From the NCBI GenBank assembly GCA_964581385.1, contig CAZOOK010000012.1, positions 1 to 64,000 on the forward strand: a DNA stretch of 64,000 bases, given 5' to 3'. Shown here in pieces: positions 9,643-17,885 of this stretch (its first letter is position 1; every line of letters starts with the position of its first letter). This stretch comes from CAZOOK01 sp964581385 (GTDB lineage: Bacteria; Pseudomonadota; Gammaproteobacteria; Nevskiales; Nevskiaceae). The notes beneath the pieces are model-generated. The model worked only from the letters and a program-made list of their open reading frames with translations, was not told the DNA's origin and ran no database searches. A program made the position numbers and the translations under genes.

Positions 9643-10395
9643 TCAATGATGGGACAAGGAAGGATCCGCGAATGCGGCGAACGTAAAATCGATGGCGACT
9701 TCGTCGCGGACGGCGAGCAGCCCGTTCAGCACGGAGTAGGGGACGAGGCCGAAATCGCTTTGCCGCAGTGCAAGATTGCCGCGTGCGGTTAGTGTGCCTC
9801 CATCGCTTTCAACAGTGAGCGGAACGAGAAACTCATGGGTCTGTCCATGAAGCTGCACCGTGAGCCGTACGATCGGCTTCGGTAACTCGCCGACGATGGC
9901 GACGGCATGAGCGAGCAGCAGCGGATAATGTGCGATGTCGAGTCCGTGCGCGCCGAGCATGTGTTCGCGCGTGCCCGCAATCGCGTCCGTGGGAAGCGTG
10001 CCGGCAAAGGCGCCGCCGGTGGTGTGCCGGACCTCAGCATCGTCGACGTTCAGGCCATCCAGCGGAAATTCAAGATCGAAGCGGGCGTGGTCGAGTCCCT
10101 TAGTCGGCACAAACGCATGACCGCTGAAACCGGTGGCCATGATGATGTGATTGTGGCCCGCGAAGGCGGCCGCCCCTCCGCGAAAGGCGTAGATCAGCAC
10201 GCGTGATTTCGCTGCGTCGACGGTATAGACGACGCCATCACCGGATTGGGCCAGCGCACGATAGTCTTCGGTCGGAGGTCCGCTTCCCGCTGCGGAAGAC
10301 GACGCTGCGGGGACACGCGGCGCGCTGCTTTCGCAGGCTGTGAGCAGCCCCGTGGCGAGCGCGATCGGAATGAGGAATGAAAAACGTTTTTTCAT
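9643..10395 (-). CDS. YceI-like lipoprotein
   Basis: The 250-residue protein has a lipoprotein signal (lipobox LTAC, about residues 18-21), a Ser/Ala/Pro linker and a YceI-like domain from about residue 55 (VYTVDAAKSRVLIYAFRGG). The middle has HARFDLEFPLDGLNV and the C-terminus QSDFGLVPYSVLNGLLAVRDEVAIDFTF. YceI proteins form lipocalin-like barrels that bind isoprenoid-type lipids in the periplasm. The AFAGHNH segment is an unusual His-containing stretch within the domain. A GGAGG ribosome site precedes the ATG. It is divergent from the dioxygenase gene at 10474. Confidence 0.82.
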   Translation of the reverse strand: MKKRFSFLIPIALATGLLTACESSAPRVPAASSSAAGSGPPTEDYRALAQSGDGVVYTVDAAKSRVLIYAFRGGAAAFAGHNHIIMATGFSGHAFVPTKGLDHARFDLEFPLDGLNVDDAEVRHTTGGAFAGTLPTDAIAGTREHMLGAHGLDIAHYPLLLAHAVAIVGELPKPIVRLTVQLHGQTHEFLVPLTVESDGGTLTARGNLALRQSDFGLVPYSVLNGLLAVRDEVAIDFTFAAFADPSLSHH

Positions 10396-10473
10396 CGCGC
10401 CTCCGGGCGATTGATCGGGCGAGCTGGCCGCGTGTGCGGCATTTCCATGCAGCAGAGCCTACACTTCGCGTCT

Positions 10474-11241
10474 ATGAACGCCTATCGCAGCCTGTTCCTG
10501 AGCCACGGTGCGCCGACCTTGGCTATTTCCCCTGACGATCCAGCCCATACGTTCATGCAACGGCTTGGACGCGAGCTGCCGAAGCCAAAGGCTGCGATTG
10601 TGGTGTCGCCGCATTGGATGGTGCGTGGTTTCGCGGTGAAGGCGCCACCGCGTTTCGAGACTTGGCACGACTTTCACGGCTTCCCGCGCGAGATGTACCA
10701 ATTGAACTACACGCCCGTCGGCGACGCGACTCTTGCGGAAGAGGTCGAGCGTGCGATCGAGCGTGCGAATCTGCCCGGTGTGCTTGTTCAGGACACGCGG
10801 CTCGACCACGGCGTGTGGGTGCCGCTGATGCTGATGTGGCCGGATGCCGACGTGCCACTGGTGCAAGTGTCCGTCGCGCCTGGTGATCCGGCTTCTCATT
10901 GGGCGCTCGGCGAAGCGCTGCGGCCATTCGCGAACGACGGTGTCCTGATCATCGGCAGCGGCGGCATCGTTCACAACCTGCGCGAAGTGCTCGACGTGAC
11001 CGGCCCAGCGCCACTGTGGGCGGTCGCATTCGTCCAATGGATGGTGGACCACCTGCTCGCGGCGGACCGTGCCGTGCTCATCGACTATCGCCGCCGCGCT
11101 CCGCACGCGAAGCGCGCGCATCCGACCGACGAGCATTTGCTGCCGCTGTTCGTCGCGGCGGCGGCTGGTGGCGCGGCTGAAGTTCTTTACTCCGGGTTCA
11201 CGCTCGGCAGCCTCGGCATGGCCGCATTCGGCTTCGCCTAG
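10474..11241 (+). CDS. DODA-type extradiol dioxygenase (YgiD-like)
   Basis: The 255-residue protein matches the LigB/DODA-type ring-opening dioxygenases. It begins with LFLSHGAPTLAI (His11), then SPHWMVRG (His47), LDHGVWVPL (His112) and GSGGIVHNLR (His167), which supply metal ligands and the catalytic base. Such enzymes use Zn(II) or Fe(II) to cleave catechol rings such as L-DOPA. I chose the ATG at 10474 because upstream codons do not match the family. The stop codon lies inside the left arm of a perfect 28-bp hairpin. The real substrate is not deducible. Confidence 0.87.
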   Translation: MNAYRSLFLSHGAPTLAISPDDPAHTFMQRLGRELPKPKAAIVVSPHWMVRGFAVKAPPRFETWHDFHGFPREMYQLNYTPVGDATLAEEVERAIERANLPGVLVQDTRLDHGVWVPLMLMWPDADVPLVQVSVAPGDPASHWALGEALRPFANDGVLIIGSGGIVHNLREVLDVTGPAPLWAVAFVQWMVDHLLAADRAVLIDYRRRAPHAKRAHPTDEHLLPLFVAAAAGGAAEVLYSGFTLGSLGMAAFGFA

Positions 11242-11298
11242 AGCGTGTTATGCCCTTTTGGATCGCAGCAATCCAAAAGGGCATAACACGCTCTAGGC
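11236..11298. repeat. Perfect 28-bp inverted repeat (copy 1 of a palindromic family)
   Basis: The arms 11236-11263 and 11271-11298 are perfectly complementary over 28 bp around the 7-nt loop CGCAGCA. The left arm contains the stop codon of the dioxygenase gene. There is no T-run, so it is not a classic terminator. Diverged relatives are at 44386-44446 and 54552-54614, sharing the GATCGCAGC-like centre and a CTAG end. Confidence 0.9.
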
Positions 11299-11306
11299 CT
11301 TGCCTA

Positions 11307-11335
11307 TTGCAATAGAAACAAAAAGTCAATATTAT
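11307..11335 (+). promoter_or_regulatory. Sigma-70 promoter of the toxin-antitoxin operon
   Basis: A -35 TTGCAA (11307-11312) and a -10 TATTAT (11330-11335) are separated by 17 nt, 22 nt before the antitoxin GTG. An imperfect dyad TAGAAA (11313-11318) / TTTCTA (11335-11340) overlaps the promoter and could be the autoregulatory operator; that is inference. Confidence 0.65.
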
Positions 11336-11357
11336 TTCTACAGCAATTGGAGGGGCT

Positions 11358-11747
11358 GTGACCAGATCCGCTGCTGTTGTCAATCACCATGCCGTGCCGG
11401 ATGCGGCCGCCGTGCTGTCGAAAGCGGTATTGCGCGCGGCCGAGCAGCTTGATTTGCGGCAGACGCGCCTGGCGAAAATTCTGGGACTCAGCACCGCCAC
11501 CGCGTCGCGACTCACCGCCGGCGACTGGCTGCTGCCCGAAGACAGCAAAACCTGGGAACTGGCGACGGCTTTCGTGCGTGTCTACCGTTCGTTGGCCGCG
11601 ATCACGGGCGGCGAAGTGCAGGCGATGCGTGCCTGGCTGCATTCCCGCAACGATGCGCTCGGCGATGAACCGGCGCACATGATCGTCACCACGGAAGGCC
11701 TGATTCATGTCCTCCATTACCTGGACGCCGCGCGCGGTCGCAACTGA
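11358..11747 (+). CDS. Antitoxin of the Xre/MbcA/ParS (DUF2384) family
   Basis: The 129-residue protein has an N-terminal helix-turn-helix (about residues 25-60, QTRLAKILGLSTATASRL). A C-terminal DUF2384/MbcA-ParS toxin-binding domain (about 65-125) follows, with RVYRSLAAITGGEVQAMRAWL and ending LIHVLHYLDAARGRN. Xre antitoxins of RES toxins bind and cap the toxin active site and repress their own promoter. The GTG start is preceded by GGAGGGG. It overlaps the RES toxin gene by 41 nt, so the pair is translationally coupled. Confidence 0.92.
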   Translation: MTRSAAVVNHHAVPDAAAVLSKAVLRAAEQLDLRQTRLAKILGLSTATASRLTAGDWLLPEDSKTWELATAFVRVYRSLAAITGGEVQAMRAWLHSRNDALGDEPAHMIVTTEGLIHVLHYLDAARGRN

Positions 11748-12426
11748 GGCGCGCACACTCGCATTGCCGCTGTGGCGCGCCGTCGAAGCGCAGCACGTGG
11801 TGGCGACGCGTCCGCTGGTCGATAGCCAGGCCGAACAGGAGTTGCTCGAATCCCTGCTCGATGCCGCCAAGCCGCCGATGCCCGCGGCCTGCGCAGGTCT
11901 CGATTACCTGCTATCCACGCCGTTCCGCTATCCGCCGTCGCATTACGGATCCCGTTTCCGCAGCTACACCGATCCCGGCGTCTGGTACGGCGCCGAACAA
12001 GTGCGCACGAGTTGCGCCGAAGTCGGATACTGGCGCTGGCGCTTCGTCGCCGACAGTCGCGGAATCGATCGGCTCGACGGCGTGCCGCACACGGTCTTCC
12101 AGACCGTCGCCAAAGGTTCTGCCATCGATCTACGCAACAAGCCATTCAGCCGCCATCGCGGTGCGTGGAGCGATCCGGTCGAATATGGTCCCTGTCAGGC
12201 CGTCGCCCGCACCGTGCGCGATGCCAAAGTGCCGATCATCCGCTACGCCTCGGTACGCGATCCCGAGCATGCGGGGTGTGCCGCCGTACTCGACTGCCGA
12301 GCATTCGCCGGCGCCGGTGGCGTTCGCAAGCGCGAGAGCTGGTTTCTCACCATCGACGAGCAGCGTGCGTCATGGGTGCGCGCCGGCGGGCGCCGGGCGG
12401 AGGCGCATGAGTTCGTGTTTGGGTAG
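11707..12426 (+). CDS. RES-domain toxin (NAD-degrading or ADP-ribosylating type)
   Basis: The 239-residue protein carries a RES domain from about residue 70 to 225. The landmark segment RFRSYTDPGVWYGAE holds the conserved Arg and Tyr region, and a conserved Glu is in TSCAEVGYWR. RES toxins are ADP-ribosyltransferase-fold enzymes; known members (MbcT, RES-Pp) degrade NAD+ while ParT modifies phosphoribosyl pyrophosphate synthetase. It is longer than minimal RES toxins (about 150-190) because of an N-terminal extension. It follows its Xre antitoxin in the usual order with overlapping frames and appears intact. Confidence 0.9.
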   Translation: MSSITWTPRAVATEARTLALPLWRAVEAQHVVATRPLVDSQAEQELLESLLDAAKPPMPAACAGLDYLLSTPFRYPPSHYGSRFRSYTDPGVWYGAEQVRTSCAEVGYWRWRFVADSRGIDRLDGVPHTVFQTVAKGSAIDLRNKPFSRHRGAWSDPVEYGPCQAVARTVRDAKVPIIRYASVRDPEHAGCAAVLDCRAFAGAGGVRKRESWFLTIDEQRASWVRAGGRRAEAHEFVFG

Positions 12427-12430
12427 AGCT

Positions 12431-13288
12431 TTATCCGTCAGACTCAGCCTCATCCCGTCCACGCTGCCGAGCCTCGGCTTCCCAGCGTGCTTCTTCGATC
12501 TGATCGAGCACGGCATCCACGTCGGCTTTGGCCGCATCGTGGGTAAAGCGACCCGTGAGCGGAGTGTCCGGCTTTAACTCGGTGGACTGATAGAGCTTCC
12601 AGATTTCGTGGGCGTAGTCCGTCTCCAGCAACTCCGGAGCGGCCCGGCCGAAGGTCGCTCGCATATTGTTGACGTCGCGCTCCAGCATGCGGAAAGCGTT
12701 GTTGTTGCTGGCGGCGCTCACTGCTTGCGGCAGATCGATGATGACCGGGCCATTGGTATCCAGCAGCACGTTGTATTCGGAAAGATCACCGTGAATCAGA
12801 CCGGCGCAGAGCATACGGACGATCTGCGCGATCATGAACGCGTGCCACTGGCGGGCCTGCTCAGCCGTCATGTCCACTTCATTGAGCCGAGGCGCGGGGT
12901 TTCCGTGCTCGTCCAGCACCAGTTCCATCAGCAACACGCCATAGAAGACACCGTGCGGTTCGGGTACGCGCACGCCGGCGTGCGCGAGGCGGTAAAGCGC
13001 ATCGACCTCAGCGTTCTTCCACTCCTCTTCCTGCACCTTGCGGCTGTGGCGGCTCTGCTTGCCCATCGCGCGCGCATTGCGGCTGCCGCGCGCTTTACGG
13101 CCTTCCTGATATTCGGCGAGCTTGTGGAAGCCGCGATGCTCCGCTTCCTTGTAAACCTTGGCGCAGCGGATCTGGCTGCCACAGGCCACGATGTAGACCG
13201 ATGCTTCCTTGCCGCTCTTGAGCTGCCGAACAACCTCGTCGACGATGCCCTCATCAACCAGCGGCTGCAGGCCCTTGGGGATTTTCAT
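12431..13288 (-). CDS. RIO1-family serine protein kinase
   Basis: The 285-residue RIO kinase has a phosphate-binding segment LKSGKEASVYIV (24-34), ATP-site Lys44 in CAKVYKEAEHRGF, catalytic loop HGDLSEYN (166-173) and metal-binding IIDLPQ (Asp185). Bacterial RIO proteins are widespread in proteobacteria but their substrates are unknown; eukaryotic relatives act in ribosome maturation. A basic insert (RKARGSRNARAMGKQSR, 64-80) could bind nucleic acid. It is convergent with the RES toxin, with only 4 nt between stop codons. The ATG at 13288 fits the family start MKIPKGLQPLV. Confidence 0.92.
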   Translation of the reverse strand: MKIPKGLQPLVDEGIVDEVVRQLKSGKEASVYIVACGSQIRCAKVYKEAEHRGFHKLAEYQEGRKARGSRNARAMGKQSRHSRKVQEEEWKNAEVDALYRLAHAGVRVPEPHGVFYGVLLMELVLDEHGNPAPRLNEVDMTAEQARQWHAFMIAQIVRMLCAGLIHGDLSEYNVLLDTNGPVIIDLPQAVSAASNNNAFRMLERDVNNMRATFGRAAPELLETDYAHEIWKLYQSTELKPDTPLTGRFTHDAAKADVDAVLDQIEEARWEAEARQRGRDEAESDG

Positions 13289-13383
13289 TACGCGCTATAA
13301 CTCACTGAAGCCGACCGATATTCCCGGCGCATGCAAAATCAAAGCAGACGGAGCGGTGGTAGTCCGCTCAGGTTTGGCGGCCG

Positions 13384-13485
13384 CTACTTCTTCTTTTTCT
13401 TTTCCGCCTTGGCCGCTCGCTTTTCCTTGAGGTTCATGGCCGGCTTCTTCTTGGTTTCCTTCTTGCTGTCCGTTCCCTTGCTCAT
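13384..13485 (-). CDS. Lys-rich miniprotein, 33 residues
   Basis: The product begins MSKGTDSKKETKKKPAMN and ends in a run of lysines; 15 of 33 residues are Lys. Its ATG overlaps the stop codon of the preceding 46-residue gene by 4 nt (ATGA), which strongly suggests translational coupling. It is expected to be disordered and highly positively charged. Small proteins of this kind recur in Xanthomonadales and Burkholderiales, but I know of no assigned function; RNA or DNA binding is a guess. Confidence 0.7.
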   Translation of the reverse strand: MSKGTDSKKETKKKPAMNLKEKRAAKAEKKKKK

Positions 13486-13622
13486 GTCGTCGGCTCCTCC
13501 TTTGTCGCCGGTGCTTCCGCAGTTCCGTTGCGAGCCAGCTTCTTCTGGCGCTTCTCTTCCTGCTGCTTATTCTTCTTCAGTTCCCGCTGCCGCTTGTCGA
13601 ACTGGTAATTGGGCTTGGCCAT
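13482..13622 (-). CDS. Small charged conserved protein, 46 residues
   Basis: It begins MAKPNYQFDKRQRELKKNKQ and is dominated by Lys, Arg, Gln and Glu in a predicted single helix. This matches a widespread short proteobacterial hypothetical family with the MAKPNYxFxKRQREL start. I chose the ATG at 13622 rather than the longer frame to 13838 because the upstream part runs into the tRNA gene. It is coupled to the 33-residue Lys-rich gene by an ATGA overlap. The function is unknown. Confidence 0.78.
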   Translation of the reverse strand: MAKPNYQFDKRQRELKKNKQQEEKRQKKLARNGTAEAPATKEEPTT

Positions 13623-13805
13623 GAGTAACTCCGCTGATTTGGTGGAACAGTGTAGAGGGAATTGCGAACTAACGGTCTTAGAGTGGGGATTCGCATTTTC
13701 ACATTCAGACCAAGCTGTCGACGTCGCCATGGTTGCCCGCATGGGTAGCCCAGAGTAGTCTCGAACCGAACTGCGGTGAGAAGTTGCGCGTAACTCGTTG
13801 ATTAA

Positions 13806-13881
13806 TGGTGGCCGAGGACGGAATCGAACCGCCGACACGGGGATTTTCAGTCCCCTGCTCTACCAACTGAGCTACCCGGCC
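13806..13881 (-). tRNA. tRNA-Phe (GAA)
   Basis: A 76-nt cloverleaf on the minus strand with encoded CCA. The acceptor arm GGCCGGG pairs with CTCGGCC, the D-arm is GCTCAGTTGGTAGAGC, and the anticodon stem GGGGA/TCCCC surrounds CTGAAAA with anticodon GAA. The T-arm has TTCGATT. Confidence 0.98.
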
Positions 13882-13964
13882 CTTGATATCAATATTGCGA
13901 AGCAACTTTGGTCGCGGCTATTGCGGCCGCGAGCCGCGTATTAGATTCGACAGCAGCGTTATCG

Positions 13965-14234
13965 TCAAGCCGACGGCGGTTTGTACTCGGTTTTGGCGAG
14001 GTCGCCGCCGAAGAAGAATTTCTCCATCTCCTCGGCCAGCATTTGCCGCGCTGTGGGCTCGGCGAGTGACAGGCGGTATTCGTTGATGACGCGAGTCTGG
14101 TGCTGCAACCATTGCTGCCATGCCTGCTTGGACACGTTTTCAAAAATGCGCTGGCCGAGCGCGCCGGGATAAGGCACGCGGTCAAGACCTTCTGCGTCGA
14201 TGCCGAGTTTGATGCAATGAACGGTGCGGGGCAT
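13965..14234 (-). CDS. yggX: Probable Fe(2+)-trafficking protein YggX
   Basis: The 89-residue protein fits YggX, with MPRTVHCIKLGIDAEGLD (conserved Cys7), YPGALGQRIFENVSKQAWQQWLQHQTRVINE and a C-terminal MEKFFFGGD. YggX protects Fe-S enzymes from oxidative damage and supports repair of labile clusters. It lies immediately downstream of mutY in the same direction, a conserved pairing that fits because MutY is itself a 4Fe-4S enzyme. The ATG at 14234 gives the family N-terminus; an upstream TTG at 14252 is less likely. Confidence 0.95.
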   Translation of the reverse strand: MPRTVHCIKLGIDAEGLDRVPYPGALGQRIFENVSKQAWQQWLQHQTRVINEYRLSLAEPTARQMLAEEMEKFFFGGDLAKTEYKPPSA

Positions 14235-14248
14235 GGCAGTAATGGCTA

Positions 14249-15304
14249 TCAATGGGCGAGGGGCGCCAACTGGTCAAGCAGCTTCCGGATCGGCGTGGGC
14301 AGGCCAAGCAGCGTGGCGCCTTGCAGTTTAATCCATCGCTGTTGCGCATGTTCGGCAAGTGCAGGCCGTATGCCGGACGGACGAGTGAGCAGCGGTACGA
14401 GGTCGAGGTCGAAATGCGTGAAGCTGTGTCGCAGAACGGGCAGTTCCTGTATGTCGCCGCCGAGTTCCAGCGCGTAATTCCTGCTCGCGCCCGCGCGCCA
14501 ATCTTCGGCGACGTCGAACAGCGGCAGACACCACAAGCCACCCCAGATGCCGGACGGCGGACGCCGCTCAAACAATATCGCGCCACCCGCATCTTCAATG
14601 ATGAGAACATGACTGCGCCGCAGCGGCTTGATCCGGCGCGGGCGCGGCGCCGGATAGCGTTCGACTTCGCCGCGCGTATGGGCCGCGCAGTCGCCGGCGA
14701 CAGGACACTGCGTGCACTGCGGACGTCGTGCAACGCACAGCGTGGCGCCTAGATCCATGATGGCCTGTGTGTAGTCAGCATGGCGCCGATCCGGCAGCCG
14801 CGCTTCGGCTTCGATCCACAAGCGTCGCGCGACGGCAGGTGCGCCGGGCCAGCCTTCGACCGCGACGTGGCGTGCCAGCACGCGTTTGACGTTGCCGTCG
14901 AGAATTGCGTGCCGCTGGTCGAAAGACTGCGCCAGGATTGCGGCGGCGGTCGAACGTCCGAGGCCGGGCAGGGCGGTGAGCTTGTCGAGTTCGTCCGGCA
15001 CCGCGCCGCTGCAGTCGGCGACAATTGCCTGTGCGGCGCGCTGCAGGTTGCGCGCACGCGCGTAGTAGCCGAGCCCGGCCCACAGCGCGAGCACGTCGTC
15101 GGTGGGCGCGGTGGCGAGTGAATCCCAGTCCGGGAAGCGCGCGATGAAGCGCTCGAAGTACGGGATCACGGTCGCGACCTGTGTCTGCTGCAGCATCACT
15201 TCCGCGACCCAGACGCGGTACGGCGTGCGCGGATGCTGCCACGGCAAATCGTGCCGGCCATGACGGTCGAACCAGACGAGCAGTCGCGTCGCGAACGGTT
15301 TCAT
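14249..15304 (-). CDS. mutY: A/G-specific adenine DNA glycosylase MutY
   Basis: The 351-residue protein is full length. It has catalytic Glu35 in VAEVMLQQTQV, the helix-hairpin-helix LPGLGRSTAAAI (112-123), Asp136 in LDGNVKRVLAR and the 4Fe-4S ligands Cys190, 197, 200 and 206 (C-x6-C-x2-C-x5-C). The C-terminal third is the NUDIX-like 8-oxoG recognition domain, ending with FTHFDLDLVPLL. MutY removes adenine mispaired with 8-oxoguanine. It overlaps the upstream SRPBCC gene by 4 nt and is followed 14 nt later by yggX, so the three genes form an operon. Confidence 0.97.
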   Translation of the reverse strand: MKPFATRLLVWFDRHGRHDLPWQHPRTPYRVWVAEVMLQQTQVATVIPYFERFIARFPDWDSLATAPTDDVLALWAGLGYYARARNLQRAAQAIVADCSGAVPDELDKLTALPGLGRSTAAAILAQSFDQRHAILDGNVKRVLARHVAVEGWPGAPAVARRLWIEAEARLPDRRHADYTQAIMDLGATLCVARRPQCTQCPVAGDCAAHTRGEVERYPAPRPRRIKPLRRSHVLIIEDAGGAILFERRPPSGIWGGLWCLPLFDVAEDWRAGASRNYALELGGDIQELPVLRHSFTHFDLDLVPLLTRPSGIRPALAEHAQQRWIKLQGATLLGLPTPIRKLLDQLAPLAH

Positions 15305-15861
15305 GAGGCGTTAGCGAGGCGCTCGATGCCCGCGGAAGTGCGCGCGGCTTGTTCGCGTAGCGAATGCTCGATGAGCCACGGGCCGATCACCGGCGGCATC
15401 CAGAATGCGGGTTCGATGTCCATCGAGAAGTGCAGCTGTGTCGCGTGGGCGTCGCCGACGAAGGTCCATTCCGCGTGCCCGTAGCGCAAGTCGCTGCGCT
15501 CGGGCAGCACGTCGGCGCTCATGTGGCCGCCGTCGGTGGCGGGTTCGTAGTGCATGTTCTGCACTTGACGCAGCGTGTGGCAGAACAGCACGACACAGAG
15601 ATGGACTTCGGTATAGAGCCGATTTTGCGTCGTTTCCGCATCGACTCGTGTCGCCACACGCACTGCGGGGTTGATTTCGCGCAACTGCGCCGGATCGGCA
15701 AATACCGCGAACGCGCGCGGCGCGGGTGCATCAAGATGCACGCTCATGTCCACGCGGTAGTGCGTGCCCTCATGCCTGAAATTGATATGGTCGATCTGCG
15801 CGGCGCCGGCGCGCGTGCTCGCGAGCGCGAGCAGGACCGCGACACTATTACGGAGGTGCAT
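15301..15861 (-). CDS. SRPBCC (START-like) family protein, probably exported
   Basis: The 186-residue protein has a short hydrophobic N-terminus resembling a signal peptide (VAVLLALASTRAGAAQ) and then an SRPBCC/polyketide-cyclase-like domain. Family features include VDMSVHLDAPAPRAFAVFADPAQLREINPAV, quoted only as that type, WTFVGDAHATQLHFSMDIEPAFWMPP in part, and a C-terminal long helix. Such domains hold hydrophobic ligands in a deep cavity. The ligand is unknown. The stop codon overlaps the mutY start (ATGA), so translation is coupled, but a functional link to base repair is not apparent. Confidence 0.75.
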   Translation of the reverse strand: MHLRNSVAVLLALASTRAGAAQIDHINFRHEGTHYRVDMSVHLDAPAPRAFAVFADPAQLREINPAVRVATRVDAETTQNRLYTEVHLCVVLFCHTLRQVQNMHYEPATDGGHMSADVLPERSDLRYGHAEWTFVGDAHATQLHFSMDIEPAFWMPPVIGPWLIEHSLREQAARTSAGIERLANAS

Positions 15862-15875
15862 TACTGCGCAGGCGT

Positions 15876-17747
15876 TTAGTTGTTGTGGTGACCGCCAAAG
15901 AGCGCGCCCAGACCTTTAAGTTTGTCTGCCAGTCCGGGATTTTTCGTCGTTAGACGGTCGGTGAGTTTTTTCACTGCATCCTGCTTCAATGCCGATTGCA
16001 CATCGACACGATACGACGGAGCAGAGAACGTGCCGCCGACCTGGATCGGCACCGTCAGGCCGACCAGATTCGCCAGCCCTCCCTGGCCTGCAGGAGATTT
16101 CACGATGGTCGGTTTGGCGAGATAGTCGATCGTTTTGTGAACGAGATCGGCTTGGCCGTTTCCACTGACGCGGAAGTACGGACTCTGGCCGGACAAATCG
16201 TCATGGAGTACGCCGTTCACGATATGGCCCTTGAATTCGATGGCGCTGAAATCCGTCTGCGGTGGCGTGCTGCTCTGCTGAAGCTGCCGTCCCTGCACCA
16301 GCGCTTCTCCCTGCCGAACGATCTCAGCGAGATTGAAACCCTTGAACGCGCCGTTCCGCAGCGCTGCGGATACGTCGCCGTTCAATGCGCGCTTCAGTTC
16401 GCCGACAGTACGTCCAGCCCCTGTGAGATCGAGATCGACGTTGCCATTGCCGGTGAGACTGTCTTTGCCCGTAAGTGCTTGCAACAGTGGGCCGATACTG
16501 ATGTTCTGCAGACGAGCCGTTTGCACATAGTGCGGCTTGCCGCCGGGTGTGACAACGGTATGGGCCGCCATCGTGCCGCTGTAAAGTTTCGCTGTAAGCT
16601 GTAGCCGCTTGTCGCCGCCGTGTTGCGCATTAATATTGAGTTGCACGTCCGTGAGCGTCGCTCCTTGCGCCTTCAAAGTGCCGACGTCGAGCGTGCCGCT
16701 GGCGGTGAATGCGTCAAGTGCATCCACCGGTAATGGCGTGCTATCGCCGCTGTCCGCACTTGTATTCGCGCCGGTCGAGGCCGGAGGCGCCCCCGTCCCG
16801 CTTTGTTCCGGCTTGCCGGTATAGCGGTCGAGATCGATTTGATCGATTCTCAGCGCGAATTTCACTGCTTTTTGCGCGATGCTGGTCAACGTGGCATCGC
16901 CGGTGACGTGTGTATCATCAAGCGCTAGATTCATGCCGCTGATTTGGACCGAGTCGGGTGCGCCGACGGCATTGCCTTTGAATTGCATTGCCAGTTTGCC
17001 GTTCGGCAATGAGGCGCCGACCGCATCCGCTTTCAGATCGAGATCATTGACGCCATAAGTCTTCTGGACCTGGTCGAAACGTGCTTTGCCCTGCGCGGAA
17101 ATCGTCGCCAACAGCACCGGGTGATCGAGCGCGGTTTTGAAGCCGAGCGCGACATCGAAAGGTTTGGCCGGATCGATCGACGCGGCTTTGAAATGGAAAT
17201 CGTCGACTGCGTAATGCGCGCCGGATTTGTGGTCGTCGTAATGCAGTGCGGTGCGGTCGATGCTGATCGATTCAATCGTGAATGCGGCCGCGGCCGGCGT
17301 GCCGGCTGGCGCTGTCGATAGTTTCGTGTCGGGCGCCGCAGCGGGTTTCTGTGTCAGATCGTCCCAATTGTTGCGCCCATCGGTCGCGGTTGCGAGGTTG
17401 AAGCGCGCATCCAGCAGCTCCAGCTTGACGACCTCGATGCGACGGTGGAACAGCAGGGGTAGCAGGCGAACGCCGACATCGGCGGTGCCGATCGCCGTGA
17501 ACGGTTCGTCGCCGAAGCCCGTCGCATTTGCCAGCTTCACGTCGCGCAGGCGCGCGCCGAGGACCGGGTAAAGACTGAGATGAATATCGCCGATAGTGAT
17601 TTCGCGATGTGTGGTTTCCCGCACTTTGGCGATGATTTGCGGTTTGTAACGATTGGCGTCGATCGTCGATACAACGAATATCGCCACGCCCGCGAGCACG
17701 ATGACGGTGACGATCAGGCCAAGCAGGATTTTGAGAAAGGTTTTCAT
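15876..17747 (-). CDS. AsmA family inner-membrane protein
   Basis: The 623-residue protein has one N-terminal membrane segment (about residues 5-29, ILLGLIVTVIVLAGVAIFVV). A long beta-rich periplasmic region follows, with the AsmA N-terminal signature ITIGDIHLSLYPVLGARLRDV and a C-terminal AsmA_2 region around LTGAGRTVGELKRALNGDVSAAL. AsmA-like proteins are thought to bridge the periplasm and help lipid transport and outer-membrane homeostasis. I set the start at the ATG at 17747; the frame is open to 18428 but that extension lies antisense to rimO. It is 14 nt upstream of the SRPBCC gene and heads the mutY operon. Confidence 0.9.
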   Translation of the reverse strand: MKTFLKILLGLIVTVIVLAGVAIFVVSTIDANRYKPQIIAKVRETTHREITIGDIHLSLYPVLGARLRDVKLANATGFGDEPFTAIGTADVGVRLLPLLFHRRIEVVKLELLDARFNLATATDGRNNWDDLTQKPAAAPDTKLSTAPAGTPAAAAFTIESISIDRTALHYDDHKSGAHYAVDDFHFKAASIDPAKPFDVALGFKTALDHPVLLATISAQGKARFDQVQKTYGVNDLDLKADAVGASLPNGKLAMQFKGNAVGAPDSVQISGMNLALDDTHVTGDATLTSIAQKAVKFALRIDQIDLDRYTGKPEQSGTGAPPASTGANTSADSGDSTPLPVDALDAFTASGTLDVGTLKAQGATLTDVQLNINAQHGGDKRLQLTAKLYSGTMAAHTVVTPGGKPHYVQTARLQNISIGPLLQALTGKDSLTGNGNVDLDLTGAGRTVGELKRALNGDVSAALRNGAFKGFNLAEIVRQGEALVQGRQLQQSSTPPQTDFSAIEFKGHIVNGVLHDDLSGQSPYFRVSGNGQADLVHKTIDYLAKPTIVKSPAGQGGLANLVGLTVPIQVGGTFSAPSYRVDVQSALKQDAVKKLTDRLTTKNPGLADKLKGLGALFGGHHNN

Positions 17748-17885
17748 CGGGACAATCCCGGGATTCCGGTGGCGAAGGCGCAGTGTAGCGGCACCGATGG
17801 GGGCAAGCAGTGCCGATGATGCTTTATGACCGCAGGGCTTTGCCTCCAGTTCGCGTAAAATGGCGCTTTCCGCGCTGTGCCTCCC

